Source: Arcicella rosea | Lineage (GTDB): Bacteria; Bacteroidota; Bacteroidia; Cytophagales; Spirosomataceae | Assembly: GCF_040543805.1 (NCBI RefSeq) | Contig: NZ_JBEUMS010000001.1 | Location: forward strand, 186,001 to 250,000 | Length of the DNA stretch: 64,000 nucleotides | Direction of reading: 5' to 3' | In this document: positions 34,319-42,392 of the stretch, in pieces | Position numbering within the stretch: position 1 is the stretch's first letter | Layout: each line of letters starts with the position of its first letter | The notes under the pieces: model-generated | Seen by the model: the letters and a program-made list of their open reading frames with translations, nothing else | What the model was told of the DNA's origin: nothing | Databases searched by the model: none | Position numbers and translations under genes: made by a program

Positions 34319-36439
34319 TTGAAAAAATCTCCAAAAATAGCTCTCATCGGGAATCCAAACGCTGGGAAATCATCGTTATTTAACTCACTAACAGGACTTC
34401 GTCAGAAAACTGGAAATTTTCCTGGGGTAACGATGGACAAACTAATTGGTAAGTGGAAATTAGAAACTGGGGATGAAGCCGAAATTCTGGATTTACCCGG
34501 CATCTACAGTATTTATCCAAAATCAATGGATGAACAAGTAGTTATCAACATCCTAGCCAATCCAAAACATCCCGATTATCCAGATTTAGCCATTGTTGTT
34601 GCTGATGCTTCAAACCTTAAGCGTAATTTGCTACTTTTCAGCCAAGTACGTGACTTAGGAATTCCAACAGTTTTAGCACTAAACATGATTGACGTAGCAG
34701 AATCGCAAGGAATTGTGATTAATTCTGTGAAATTATCTCGTGAATTGAATGTTGAAATTGCTGAAATCAATGCTAAAAAAGGAATCGGATTAAACGGTTT
34801 GCGTTTGGCAGTTAATAAAACCTTAGAATCTGGCTATAATTCAAATGATTCGCTACCAATGTCTTATTCAAAAGAATTGGTAGAAGAAATCAAAGAAAAA
34901 TATGGCGATACCGATGATTACCATGCTTTACTTTGGCTTTCGGAACATGATAATTTAAGACAATTCAATACGCAACAAAGAATAGGTTTTGATGTACTTC
35001 AAGAAAAGTACGGCTGGAAAACGCAAGAAGCGCAATCAAAAGAAACCATGGCAAGGTATGCACAATTGAATGAAATTGTGGATAACTGTTTACACGAAAT
35101 GCCTGTTGAAGAAGAACCTATCAATACTTGGACCGACAGACTTGATAAAATTTTCTTACATCGTTTCTGGGGTTATTTTATTTTCTTGGGCATTTTGTTC
35201 ATTGTTTTCCAAGCAATTTTTACTTGGGCAACTTATCCAATGGATTTGATTGACGGTGGTGTAGCCTCATTAAACGAATTCCTCAAAACAGAACTCCCTA
35301 ATTCAAAACTTACCGATTTATTAACCGACGGATTGATTTCGGGCATTGGCGGTGTGTTGATTTTTATACCACAAATTGCCTTTTTATTCTTGTTTATTTC
35401 CATGTTGGAAGAAACAGGTTATATGTCGAGAGTAATGTTTATCATGGATAAACTAATGCGTCGATTTGGTTTGAGTGGAAAATCTGTCGTGCCTTTAATT
35501 TCTGGTATCGCTTGTGCCGTACCAGCCATTATGAGTACCAGAAGTATCAGTTCGTGGAAAGACCGATTGATTACAATCATGGTAACGCCTTTGATGTCTT
35601 GTTCAGCACGTTTGCCGATTTACACGGTGTTGATTGCTTTGGTTGTTCCAGAAAAAAGCTCATTATTTGGCATTTTCAATTTACAAGGAGTAGCACTTTT
35701 TGCCTTGTATTTATTGGGTTTCTTCATGGCTTTATTCTCAGCTTGGATTATGAAGTTATTGCTAAAAGTGCAAGAAAGAAGTTATTTCATCATGGAATTA
35801 CCTTCTTATAAAGGACCGAGATTTTCGCACGTTGCTATCACGATATTAAATTCTACTAAAGCATTCGTATTTGAAGCAGGTAAAATTATTGTAGCCATTT
35901 CAATTGTATTGTGGGTTTTAGCAAGTTATGGACCTGGAGATGCCATAGAACAAGCAGAAATTAAAGTAAAAGCAGAAAACCCAACACTTTCTGGTATTGA
36001 ATTAGACAACAAGATTGCTTCTCAGAAATTGGAGAACTCTTATGCTGGCGTATTTGGAAAAGTAATAGAGCCTGCTATTAAGCCTTTAGGTTATGATTGG
36101 AAAATCGGAATTGCCTTGATTACTTCTTTTGCTGCCCGTGAAGTATTTGTGGGTACGATGTCAACTATTTATAGTTTAGGGGGAGAAGTAGATGATGAAA
36201 ACTCAACAGTAATGAATAGAATGCGAGCAGAAATTAATCCTGAAACAGGCAAACCAATGTATGATACTGCATTAGGATTTTCATTATTGATTTTCTATGC
36301 TTTTGCCATGCAGTGTATGAGTACACTGGCAATTACTTATCGAGAAACAAAATCTTGGAAATACCCAGCCATCCAATTATTTTACATGACAGGCTTAGCT
36401 TATATTTCAGCGCTTATTGTGTATCAAGTACTGAAATAA
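34319..36439 (+). CDS. feoB: Ferrous iron transporter FeoB
   Basis: The 706-residue protein begins with a G domain (G1 GNPNAGKSS at 11-19, G3 DLPGIY, G4 LNMID), a helical GDI region to about 270, then the membrane part with around 10 helices and the two gate motifs, including LISGIACAVPAIMSTRS and SFAAREVFVGTMSTIYSL. It moves Fe(II) inward across the cytoplasmic membrane. The start is a TTG: a stop codon lies in frame 4 codons upstream, and the next ATG (MDKLIGKW) would remove the P-loop, so a TTG start is required. It is paired with feoA. Confidence 0.95.
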   Translation: MKKSPKIALIGNPNAGKSSLFNSLTGLRQKTGNFPGVTMDKLIGKWKLETGDEAEILDLPGIYSIYPKSMDEQVVINILANPKHPDYPDLAIVVADASNLKRNLLLFSQVRDLGIPTVLALNMIDVAESQGIVINSVKLSRELNVEIAEINAKKGIGLNGLRLAVNKTLESGYNSNDSLPMSYSKELVEEIKEKYGDTDDYHALLWLSEHDNLRQFNTQQRIGFDVLQEKYGWKTQEAQSKETMARYAQLNEIVDNCLHEMPVEEEPINTWTDRLDKIFLHRFWGYFIFLGILFIVFQAIFTWATYPMDLIDGGVASLNEFLKTELPNSKLTDLLTDGLISGIGGVLIFIPQIAFLFLFISMLEETGYMSRVMFIMDKLMRRFGLSGKSVVPLISGIACAVPAIMSTRSISSWKDRLITIMVTPLMSCSARLPIYTVLIALVVPEKSSLFGIFNLQGVALFALYLLGFFMALFSAWIMKLLLKVQERSYFIMELPSYKGPRFSHVAITILNSTKAFVFEAGKIIVAISIVLWVLASYGPGDAIEQAEIKVKAENPTLSGIELDNKIASQKLENSYAGVFGKVIEPAIKPLGYDWKIGIALITSFAAREVFVGTMSTIYSLGGEVDDENSTVMNRMRAEINPETGKPMYDTALGFSLLIFYAFAMQCMSTLAITYRETKSWKYPAIQLFYMTGLAYISALIVYQVLK

Positions 36440-36460
36440 TATTTCCAACAATATTGACGA

Positions 36461-36487
36461 TAAAGGCAGGCTCTGGGTCTGCTTTTA
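36461..36487 (+). terminator. Terminator after feoB
   Basis: AAAGGCAG pairs with CTGCTTTT around a G-rich loop with a one-base bulge, about 22 bp after the feoB stop. The T-run is short. Confidence 0.5.
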
Positions 36488-36523
36488 TTGTTTTGTGATA
36501 AAATACATTTTTCAAAACGCTAT

Positions 36524-36907
36524 TTACCAAAGTAGCTTTACACCGTATTCACTAAAAAAGCCATCTTTGCTTACAATAGTAATTTTTTCACAAAGGGTTT
36601 GGGCTATTAACATTCTATCGAAAGGGTCACGATGATGAAATGGTAATGAAGATACAAGTACAATATGTTCTGAAAAAATCGGAAGTATTAAAAAACCACA
36701 AGCCTCTATTTTGCTGATAAGAGATGGAATATCAATAGACATTGACAGCTTATTTAGGCTCACTTTTACAGCAATTTCCCAAAGACTAACAAGACTTACG
36801 TAGATTTCATTTGAAGGATTTTCTATTTCGATTTTAAGTTTGTGGGGTAGATTTAAATCATTTTCAACAAACCATATAAAGGTATGGGTGTCAAGAAGTA
36901 GTTTCAT
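36524..36907 (-). CDS. PIN-domain toxin (VapC-type)
   Basis: A 127-residue PIN-domain protein. The acidic residues of the RNase site are visible: D6 in LLLDTHTF, E44 in SLWEIAVK, D94 and D97 in HHRDPFDRML, with the usual spacing. The PIN subfamily with LLLDTHxFIW is paired with small antitoxins. Such toxins cut tRNA or rRNA when freed from the antitoxin; the target here is unknown. Its start overlaps the upstream small gene by 4 bp, which shows translational coupling. Confidence 0.9.
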   Translation of the reverse strand: MKLLLDTHTFIWFVENDLNLPHKLKIEIENPSNEIYVSLVSLWEIAVKVSLNKLSMSIDIPSLISKIEACGFLILPIFSEHIVLVSSLPFHHRDPFDRMLIAQTLCEKITIVSKDGFFSEYGVKLLW

Positions 36908-37104
36908 TCTGTATATTCTTTAAAATCATCTAAAGGCTCATCAAAATCATCTTCCATTTTAAAAGTTCCTTGCATACAACCTGCTTTGGGATGAGTTTTT
37001 GACGACTCATATTTCTTTTCTAAAAATTCGATATAATCCATCACCTCAATTTTAAGGGATTGAGGAAGACTTGATAATTTTGAAAGTAAAGCTAAGTCTG
37101 ACAT
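36904..37104 (-). CDS. Antitoxin-like protein (DUF2281 type)
   Basis: A 66-residue protein with N-terminal LLSKLSSLPQSLKIEVMDYI and FLEKKYESS, the pattern of DUF2281 family antitoxins that precede PIN toxins, and an acidic tail (MEDDFDEPLDDFKEYTE) that would mask the toxin. It comes first in the two-gene unit and overlaps the toxin start by 4 bp. DNA-binding ability is not obvious from the sequence. Confidence 0.8.
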   Translation of the reverse strand: MSDLALLSKLSSLPQSLKIEVMDYIEFLEKKYESSKTHPKAGCMQGTFKMEDDFDEPLDDFKEYTE

Positions 37105-37296
37105 TCTTCTGAATTTTTACTTTAAATTAATTTTTTTTATGTTAAAACACAAATATCAAATTAAGTACTCTATTCCTACATAAATCGAAATATCTCTCAA
37201 TCTCTCAAAGCTATTCTAAACTTTTCTTGGTAGATTACTCTTCGTCTTCTATATTTAAGGAAACGATTAATTTATTCACTCGCATCTCGACAAACA

Positions 37297-37941
37297 ATGC
37301 CTCAACAAAGTGCACTAATTATTTTTATTAAAAATGCAGTATTAGGAAAAGTCAAAACTAGAATTGCTCAAGATTTAGGAGATGAAAAAGCTTTGAAAAT
37401 TTATGAAACGCTTACTGAAATCACTCGTTCAATTACTGATCAATTAACTGGAGAAAAGGTATTGTTTTATTCCGATTTTATCGATTACAATGACGCTTGG
37501 GATAATACTTTGTACGATAAGCAATTGCAAGTTGGCAATGATTTAGGAGAAAGAATGCTCAACGCTTTTACTTACACATTAAGCAAAGAGAATATTAAAA
37601 AAGCAAGTATTATTGGAAGTGACTGTCCAGACATTAGTCTATGGCATCTTACCAAATCATTTTATGCGCTTGATACACATGAAATAGTAATTGGTCCAGC
37701 AAACGATGGTGGCTATTATTTATTAGGAATGCGAAAACCCTATCCCGCAATTTTTCAAAACAAATCTTGGAGTAGCAATAGCGTTTTAAAAAGTACTTGT
37801 GAAGAACTATTGGCTTCAAGAATTCCTTATTATTTACTTCCTTATTTGACTGATACTGATACCATTCACGATTTTAGTCCAGCATTTGAGCAATTACTTA
37901 TTCAGAAAGGAATTCTTACAAAAAATGAATTGAGTCAATAA
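37297..37941 (+). CDS. Glycosyltransferase-like protein (DUF2064/TIGR04282 family)
   Basis: The 214-residue protein has the GT-A like nucleotide-sugar fold: an N-terminal ALIIFIKNAVLGKVKTRIAQ, the IIGSDCPDI acidic motif near residue 107, and VIGPANDGGYYLLGM, all diagnostic for the family. It is often found near sugar or lipid genes and its reaction is not established. It is convergent with nnr (1 bp between stops). Confidence 0.88.
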   Translation: MPQQSALIIFIKNAVLGKVKTRIAQDLGDEKALKIYETLTEITRSITDQLTGEKVLFYSDFIDYNDAWDNTLYDKQLQVGNDLGERMLNAFTYTLSKENIKKASIIGSDCPDISLWHLTKSFYALDTHEIVIGPANDGGYYLLGMRKPYPAIFQNKSWSSNSVLKSTCEELLASRIPYYLLPYLTDTDTIHDFSPAFEQLLIQKGILTKNELSQ

Positions 37942-37942
37942 A

Positions 37943-39460
37943 TTACCATTTCAAATTTTCGATAATGTCACTGGCAATCATTGCCATTTGCCCACGAGTT
38001 TCAGCGGCTAAATCTCCTGCTTCTCCATGTTTAAAAACACCTAAAATAGTGGCTTCTTTCGCTGAATAATTTTGAGCCAGTAAAGCAGCAATTATTCCAG
38101 TTAATACATCTCCACTTCCACCCGTAGCCATTCCTGCATTGCCTGTCGCATTAAAATAAATACCTCCTTCGGGTGTTGCAACTGCGGATTGATAGCCTTT
38201 CAACACTATAAATATTTGATATTTTTGAGCGAAAGTTTGAAGTAAAGCCAGTTTTTCATAATCGTCTTTCCATGTTTTCCCCAATAGTTTTTGAAACTCT
38301 TTTGGATGAGGTGTCAAAATTGTATTTCTTGGTAGTTTATTCAATAAATCTTTCCCTTCCTCAGTCGCTAAAAGATTTAAGGCATCAGCATCAATTACCA
38401 GTTTTTTATCTTGAGCCGACAAAATTACACTTTCCAACATTTTAAAAACATCTGGATGTGTACCTATGCCCGGCCCGATTGCGATGGACTGATAAATACT
38501 TAAATCATTCTCCGTAAAATCGGTTGAAATAAAATCAAAATCGTCAGCACTTGTCCAAGTCATCGCTTCAGGAACAGCAATTTGCATGATTTCAAATGCA
38601 ATGTTCGGAACATGACAAGTAAGTTTTCCCACTCCCGAATGCAGACAAGCTTTGGCTGATAAAATAGCAGCACCCATCATTCCTTTTGAACCTGCAAGCA
38701 ATAAAGTATGTCCAAAAGTACCTTTATGAGAAAATTTAGGACGAGCTATTGGTTGAATATCTTGAGTATAAAAATAATAAGAAGGTAATTCTGAAATCAT
38801 TTCTTGGTTCAAACCAATATCTAAAACTTCCCATTCACCGACATACTCATAGTTCTGAGGAAGTATCAAAGCCAATTTTGGCAACTGAAAAGTAATGGTG
38901 AAATTCGGTTTAAAAATAACATCTACTTTTGTATTTGCTTCATCCATAAACAAACCAGAAGCGATGTCAACCGATATTTTTTCAGCACTCAATTCATTTA
39001 ATTGAATAATCAAAGCTTTTAGAAGTCCATCAACAGCCCGATTTATACCAGCACCCAAAATGGCATCAATGATAATATCATTTGCTGTGATTTGTTGAAA
39101 AGCTTTAAAGTCATCTTCATTTTTAATAAAAAAAACCTTTTTTAATTCTTGTAACCTGCGAAGATTAATCTCAAAATCAGTACTTGTTTTTTCAGCATAC
39201 TGAACAACAAAAACATTAACCGAAAAACCTTTTTGAATCAATAAACGGGCAATCGCCAAACCATCTCCACCATTATTTCCTAAACCACAAAAAACATTGA
39301 CAGACAATTTTGAATTGTGAAAATACTTTTGAAGAAACCAATTCATAAAAGCAACGGAAGCTCTTTCCATTAAATCAACAGAAGAAATTCCTTCTTTTTG
39401 AATCGTAAAAGCATCCAATGCTTTTATCTGACTCGCTTTCAAAATTTTCAGCGTTTTCAT
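37943..39460 (-). CDS. nnr: Bifunctional NAD(P)H-hydrate epimerase and dehydratase
   Basis: A 505-residue fusion. Residues about 1-215 are the NnrE epimerase (VFCGLGNNGGDGLAIARLL; IIDAILGAGINRAVDG). Residues about 235-500 are the NnrD dehydratase (LLAGSKGMMGAAILSAKACL; IAIGPGIGTH; LVIDADALNLLA; ILTPHPKEF; GNAGMATGGSGDVLTGIIAA). Together they repair hydrated NADH and NADPH. It lies 9 bp downstream of the siroheme dehydrogenase gene and is probably co-transcribed. Confidence 0.95.
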   Translation of the reverse strand: MKTLKILKASQIKALDAFTIQKEGISSVDLMERASVAFMNWFLQKYFHNSKLSVNVFCGLGNNGGDGLAIARLLIQKGFSVNVFVVQYAEKTSTDFEINLRRLQELKKVFFIKNEDDFKAFQQITANDIIIDAILGAGINRAVDGLLKALIIQLNELSAEKISVDIASGLFMDEANTKVDVIFKPNFTITFQLPKLALILPQNYEYVGEWEVLDIGLNQEMISELPSYYFYTQDIQPIARPKFSHKGTFGHTLLLAGSKGMMGAAILSAKACLHSGVGKLTCHVPNIAFEIMQIAVPEAMTWTSADDFDFISTDFTENDLSIYQSIAIGPGIGTHPDVFKMLESVILSAQDKKLVIDADALNLLATEEGKDLLNKLPRNTILTPHPKEFQKLLGKTWKDDYEKLALLQTFAQKYQIFIVLKGYQSAVATPEGGIYFNATGNAGMATGGSGDVLTGIIAALLAQNYSAKEATILGVFKHGEAGDLAAETRGQMAMIASDIIENLKW

Positions 39461-39469
39461 TGGCTTTGA

Positions 39470-40063
39470 TTATTTTTTATTAATCATACTTTCGGTTACT
39501 TCATTCAAAACTCTGATTTTTTCCTGAAAATCACCTTTGATTGATTTTCTAATTTCTCGCAAATTTTCTAATAGATTCTGAATATCATCTGGAATAATAT
39601 CATCCAAAAACTCACGCATTCTTTTAGCCATCGTTGGCGATTTTCCATTGGTCGAAATTCCAATTTTCAAATCTCCTTTTTGTACGATTGAGCCCAAGTA
39701 AAAATCACAAAGCGCTGGTGTATCCGCAACATTACAAAGGATATGGCGTTCTGCTGTGATTCGCTTAATACTTGCATGTAAGTCAGGATTATCGGTTGCT
39801 AAAATCACCAAATCTCTTTCGTTCAAATCACTATTTTCGAAATTTCTTTCTTCTAAAATTACTTGAGGAAAATCTTTGGCGTATTCTCTTAATTCTGGTC
39901 TTATAAAAGTGCCAACAACGGTTACTTTGGCATCTGGACTATTGTTGAGCATTGCCGAAAGTTTTTCTAAACCAACATTTCCACCGCCAACAAGTAAAAC
40001 ATTTAGTTCTTCTAATTTAAGAAAAACAGGAAATAATCGGTTTTTTATGGAAGGATTTTGCAT
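39470..40063 (-). CDS. Precorrin-2 dehydrogenase / sirohydrochlorin ferrochelatase-like (CysG N-domain)
   Basis: The 197-residue protein has the NAD-binding FLKLEELNVLLVGGGNVGLEK fold, then LVILATDNPDLHASI, CNVADTPALCDFYLGSIV and ISTNGKSPTMAKRMREFLD, matching the siroheme synthase N-terminal unit (SirC/Met8 type). It oxidises precorrin-2 and may insert iron. The methyltransferase partner is not in the window. Siroheme is needed for assimilatory sulfite or nitrite reductase. It precedes nnr by 9 bp. Confidence 0.9.
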   Translation of the reverse strand: MQNPSIKNRLFPVFLKLEELNVLLVGGGNVGLEKLSAMLNNSPDAKVTVVGTFIRPELREYAKDFPQVILEERNFENSDLNERDLVILATDNPDLHASIKRITAERHILCNVADTPALCDFYLGSIVQKGDLKIGISTNGKSPTMAKRMREFLDDIIPDDIQNLLENLREIRKSIKGDFQEKIRVLNEVTESMINKK

Positions 40064-40224
40064 CGTCTTTTAATTAATTGAGATTAAGTACTTTTCGTAC
40101 ACGTTTTCCGTTGTTGGTTATTCTGTTTTGAATATCTTGACAATAATCAAAATACTTGAAAAAATTCTCGACAACTCAAGTATAAATTTAAGCTAACCAT
40201 TGAAAAAGCGAAGATACAAACAAA

Positions 40225-40253
40225 AAACCTTGCTCGGAATCCGAACAAGGTTT
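40225..40253 (-). terminator. Terminator after the acyl-CoA ligase gene
   Basis: Read on the minus strand, AAACCTTG pairs with CAAGGTTT, with an inner TCGG/CCGA stem and small internal mismatch, followed by TTTTTTG. It is 29 bp past the ligase stop. Confidence 0.85.
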
Positions 40254-40281
40254 CAGTAATCAAGCATTTATATAAAAATCA

Positions 40282-41952
40282 TTATGAAAGACTTTTCTCT
40301 TCTAAGTTCGCCAACGAAGCTCTTATTACTTTTTTGTCGATTTTTCCGACTGATGTTTTCGGAATCGCTTTAGCAAAATCAACCGAACTTGGGATTGTCC
40401 AAGCAGTAATTGTTTGGTCATCCACATATTTTTGAAGGAAATCTTTGAGTGTTTCTTTCGTTAAACTTTTTCCTTCTTTTAATATAATCATTGCATGAGG
40501 ACGTTCTCCCCATTTTATATCTGGAATTCCTACAACCGCTACTTCTTGAACAGCCTCATGTTTACCTATTAAGTTCTCCAAAGCGATAGAACTCACCCAT
40601 TCACCGCCCGACTTTATTACATCCTTTATTCTATCAGTAATCTTCAAAGAATTACTTTGATTCATTGTGGCAACATCACCAGTATGCAACCAGCCATCTT
40701 TCCACAATTCTTCCGACTTTTCAGGTTCATTAAAGTAACCTTGAGTCAACCAAGGTGTTCTAGCGGTAATCTCCCCAATTGTTTCACCATCTTTCTCTGC
40801 TACTTTCCCCTCTTCTGTAAGTAATTGTAAATCAACCAAAATTGCAGGAGTTCCAGAACGAGTACGAGCTTTTACTTGAAAATCTATGTCTGTATTTTGT
40901 ACATCTTCTGGCTTGAGATAAACTGTTGATAAAATCGGACAGGTTTCAGACATACCGTATCCAGTAATTACATCAACACCTCTTTGTAAAGCCGCTTTAG
41001 CTAGTGCTTCTGGTAAAGCAGAACCACCAATTACAACTTTCCAACGAGACAAATCAATTTGTTGTGTAGCTGGATGGCTGACAAACATTTGTAAAATTGT
41101 TGGTACACAATGTGAAAACGTGACTTTTTCTTTCACAAAACACTTTAAAACGGTTTCGGGCTCAAACTTACCTATGTAAACTTGTTTGGTATTACACATA
41201 GTTGCCACATACGGAAAACCCCATGCGTGAACATGAAACATTGGTGTAAGTGGCATATAAACATCTGAATTATTGAAGCGACAAGCGCCATCAATTGCAC
41301 TAAATGTTACACTAATTGATAAAGTATGTAATACCAATTGGCGATGAGTAAAATAAACGCCTTTAGGGTTTCCAGTGGTTCCAGTAGTATAAAAAGTGGT
41401 CGCTACTGCATCTTCATCAAAATCTTCAAAATCGTATTCATCAGAAGCTTTTGCTAAAAGAGCCTCGTATTCACCAATAATTGGCAAAGTAGTATTATTA
41501 ACAAATTCGCCATTATCAGCGCAAATAATAATACTTTTCACTGTAGTAATTTCATCAAATATTGAAGCCAAAAGTGGCAAAAAGTCAATATGACAAATAA
41601 TTACTTCATCTTGAGCATGATTGATTGTATATAAAACCTGAGCAGGAGAAAGACGCCAATTAATAGTATGCAAAACGTTTCCTGTCATCGGAATGCCAAA
41701 AAAACATTCTAAGTAACGATGAGAATCGTAGTCGATTACAGCAATTGTTTTTCCACCATCAATTCCCAAATTTTTAAAAACATTTGCTTGTTTGCGTACT
41801 CTTCTGTTTAGTTCGAAATAATTGTATCGCAAAGTATCCTTATAAACAATTTCGTTATAAGGCTCTAACATAGTAGAATAAGCAAGGATACTTTTAATCA
41901 GTAAAGGATATTTAAAAGCTTGACTTGCTGGTGGTAATTTGCGAATATTCAT
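40282..41952 (-). CDS. Long-chain/medium-chain acyl-CoA ligase (AMP-forming)
   Basis: About 556 residues of the ANL superfamily. The P-loop TTFYTTGTTGNPKGVYFTH, the AMP-binding GYGMSETCPILS, and GWLHTGDVATMNQ are visible, and the C-terminal lysine motif is ...PKTSVGKIDKKVI. It activates a carboxylic acid as acyl-AMP and transfers it to CoA. The sequence is closest to the medium/long-chain fatty acid branch; substrate is not certain. The ATG at 41952 (MNIRKLPPAS) is preferred to an upstream TTG. A TAnnTTTG box lies about 60 bp upstream. Confidence 0.92.
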   Translation of the reverse strand: MNIRKLPPASQAFKYPLLIKSILAYSTMLEPYNEIVYKDTLRYNYFELNRRVRKQANVFKNLGIDGGKTIAVIDYDSHRYLECFFGIPMTGNVLHTINWRLSPAQVLYTINHAQDEVIICHIDFLPLLASIFDEITTVKSIIICADNGEFVNNTTLPIIGEYEALLAKASDEYDFEDFDEDAVATTFYTTGTTGNPKGVYFTHRQLVLHTLSISVTFSAIDGACRFNNSDVYMPLTPMFHVHAWGFPYVATMCNTKQVYIGKFEPETVLKCFVKEKVTFSHCVPTILQMFVSHPATQQIDLSRWKVVIGGSALPEALAKAALQRGVDVITGYGMSETCPILSTVYLKPEDVQNTDIDFQVKARTRSGTPAILVDLQLLTEEGKVAEKDGETIGEITARTPWLTQGYFNEPEKSEELWKDGWLHTGDVATMNQSNSLKITDRIKDVIKSGGEWVSSIALENLIGKHEAVQEVAVVGIPDIKWGERPHAMIILKEGKSLTKETLKDFLQKYVDDQTITAWTIPSSVDFAKAIPKTSVGKIDKKVIRASLANLEEKSLS

Positions 41953-42392
41953 TGAAAATCGTGAAAACAATCACTGATTTATTATAAAAAATATAAAATT
42001 ATTAATAACATTACAAAGGTATATGTTTTGATAAATTAAAGTAAATAAATGTTTATTTTTTATTTGGAAAAACTAGCGAAATAACGAGCTAAAGGCATTT
42101 TAGAGTTATTTTCAGCCTTTATAAAAGAAAATACTCTTCAAAAACAAGTTAGAAAATCTATGACATATAAGACTGTAAAATATTTCCTGAAAAATTTAAA
42201 ATCCCGAAATCAAAAAGTTTAATGATTTTTTTATGGTTTTAAGCCAGTCCTGTCTTATTTTTACTCCATACTTTACAGGGCATAGCATTTATTTAGAATA
42301 TATTAGGTAAATTGCCTCGTACAAAGCCACTATCAATCTTTAAACTTTCTGAAATCTCAACCTAAAAATTTTACCAAAAAAATATTTTAATT
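41953..42392. other. Intergenic region between ligase and T9SS protein gene
   Basis: A 440-bp AT-rich divergent spacer. It holds the ligase -7 box at 42014-42021 (minus). I see no further gene, tRNA, or long repeat. The promoter of the T9SS protein gene must lie near 42300-42390, but no convincing TAnnTTTG element is present there. Confidence 0.5.
42014..42021 (-). promoter_or_regulatory. Bacteroidota -7 box for the acyl-CoA ligase gene
   Basis: Minus strand reads TACCTTTG, a perfect TAnnTTTG. Predicted start near 42009, with a leader of about 57 nt to the ATG at 41952. Confidence 0.55.

Noticed and set aside
36524..37104. Toxin-antitoxin pair as sign of a mobile island
   Set aside because: No integrase, transposase, attachment-site repeat or clear shift in base composition was seen around it.
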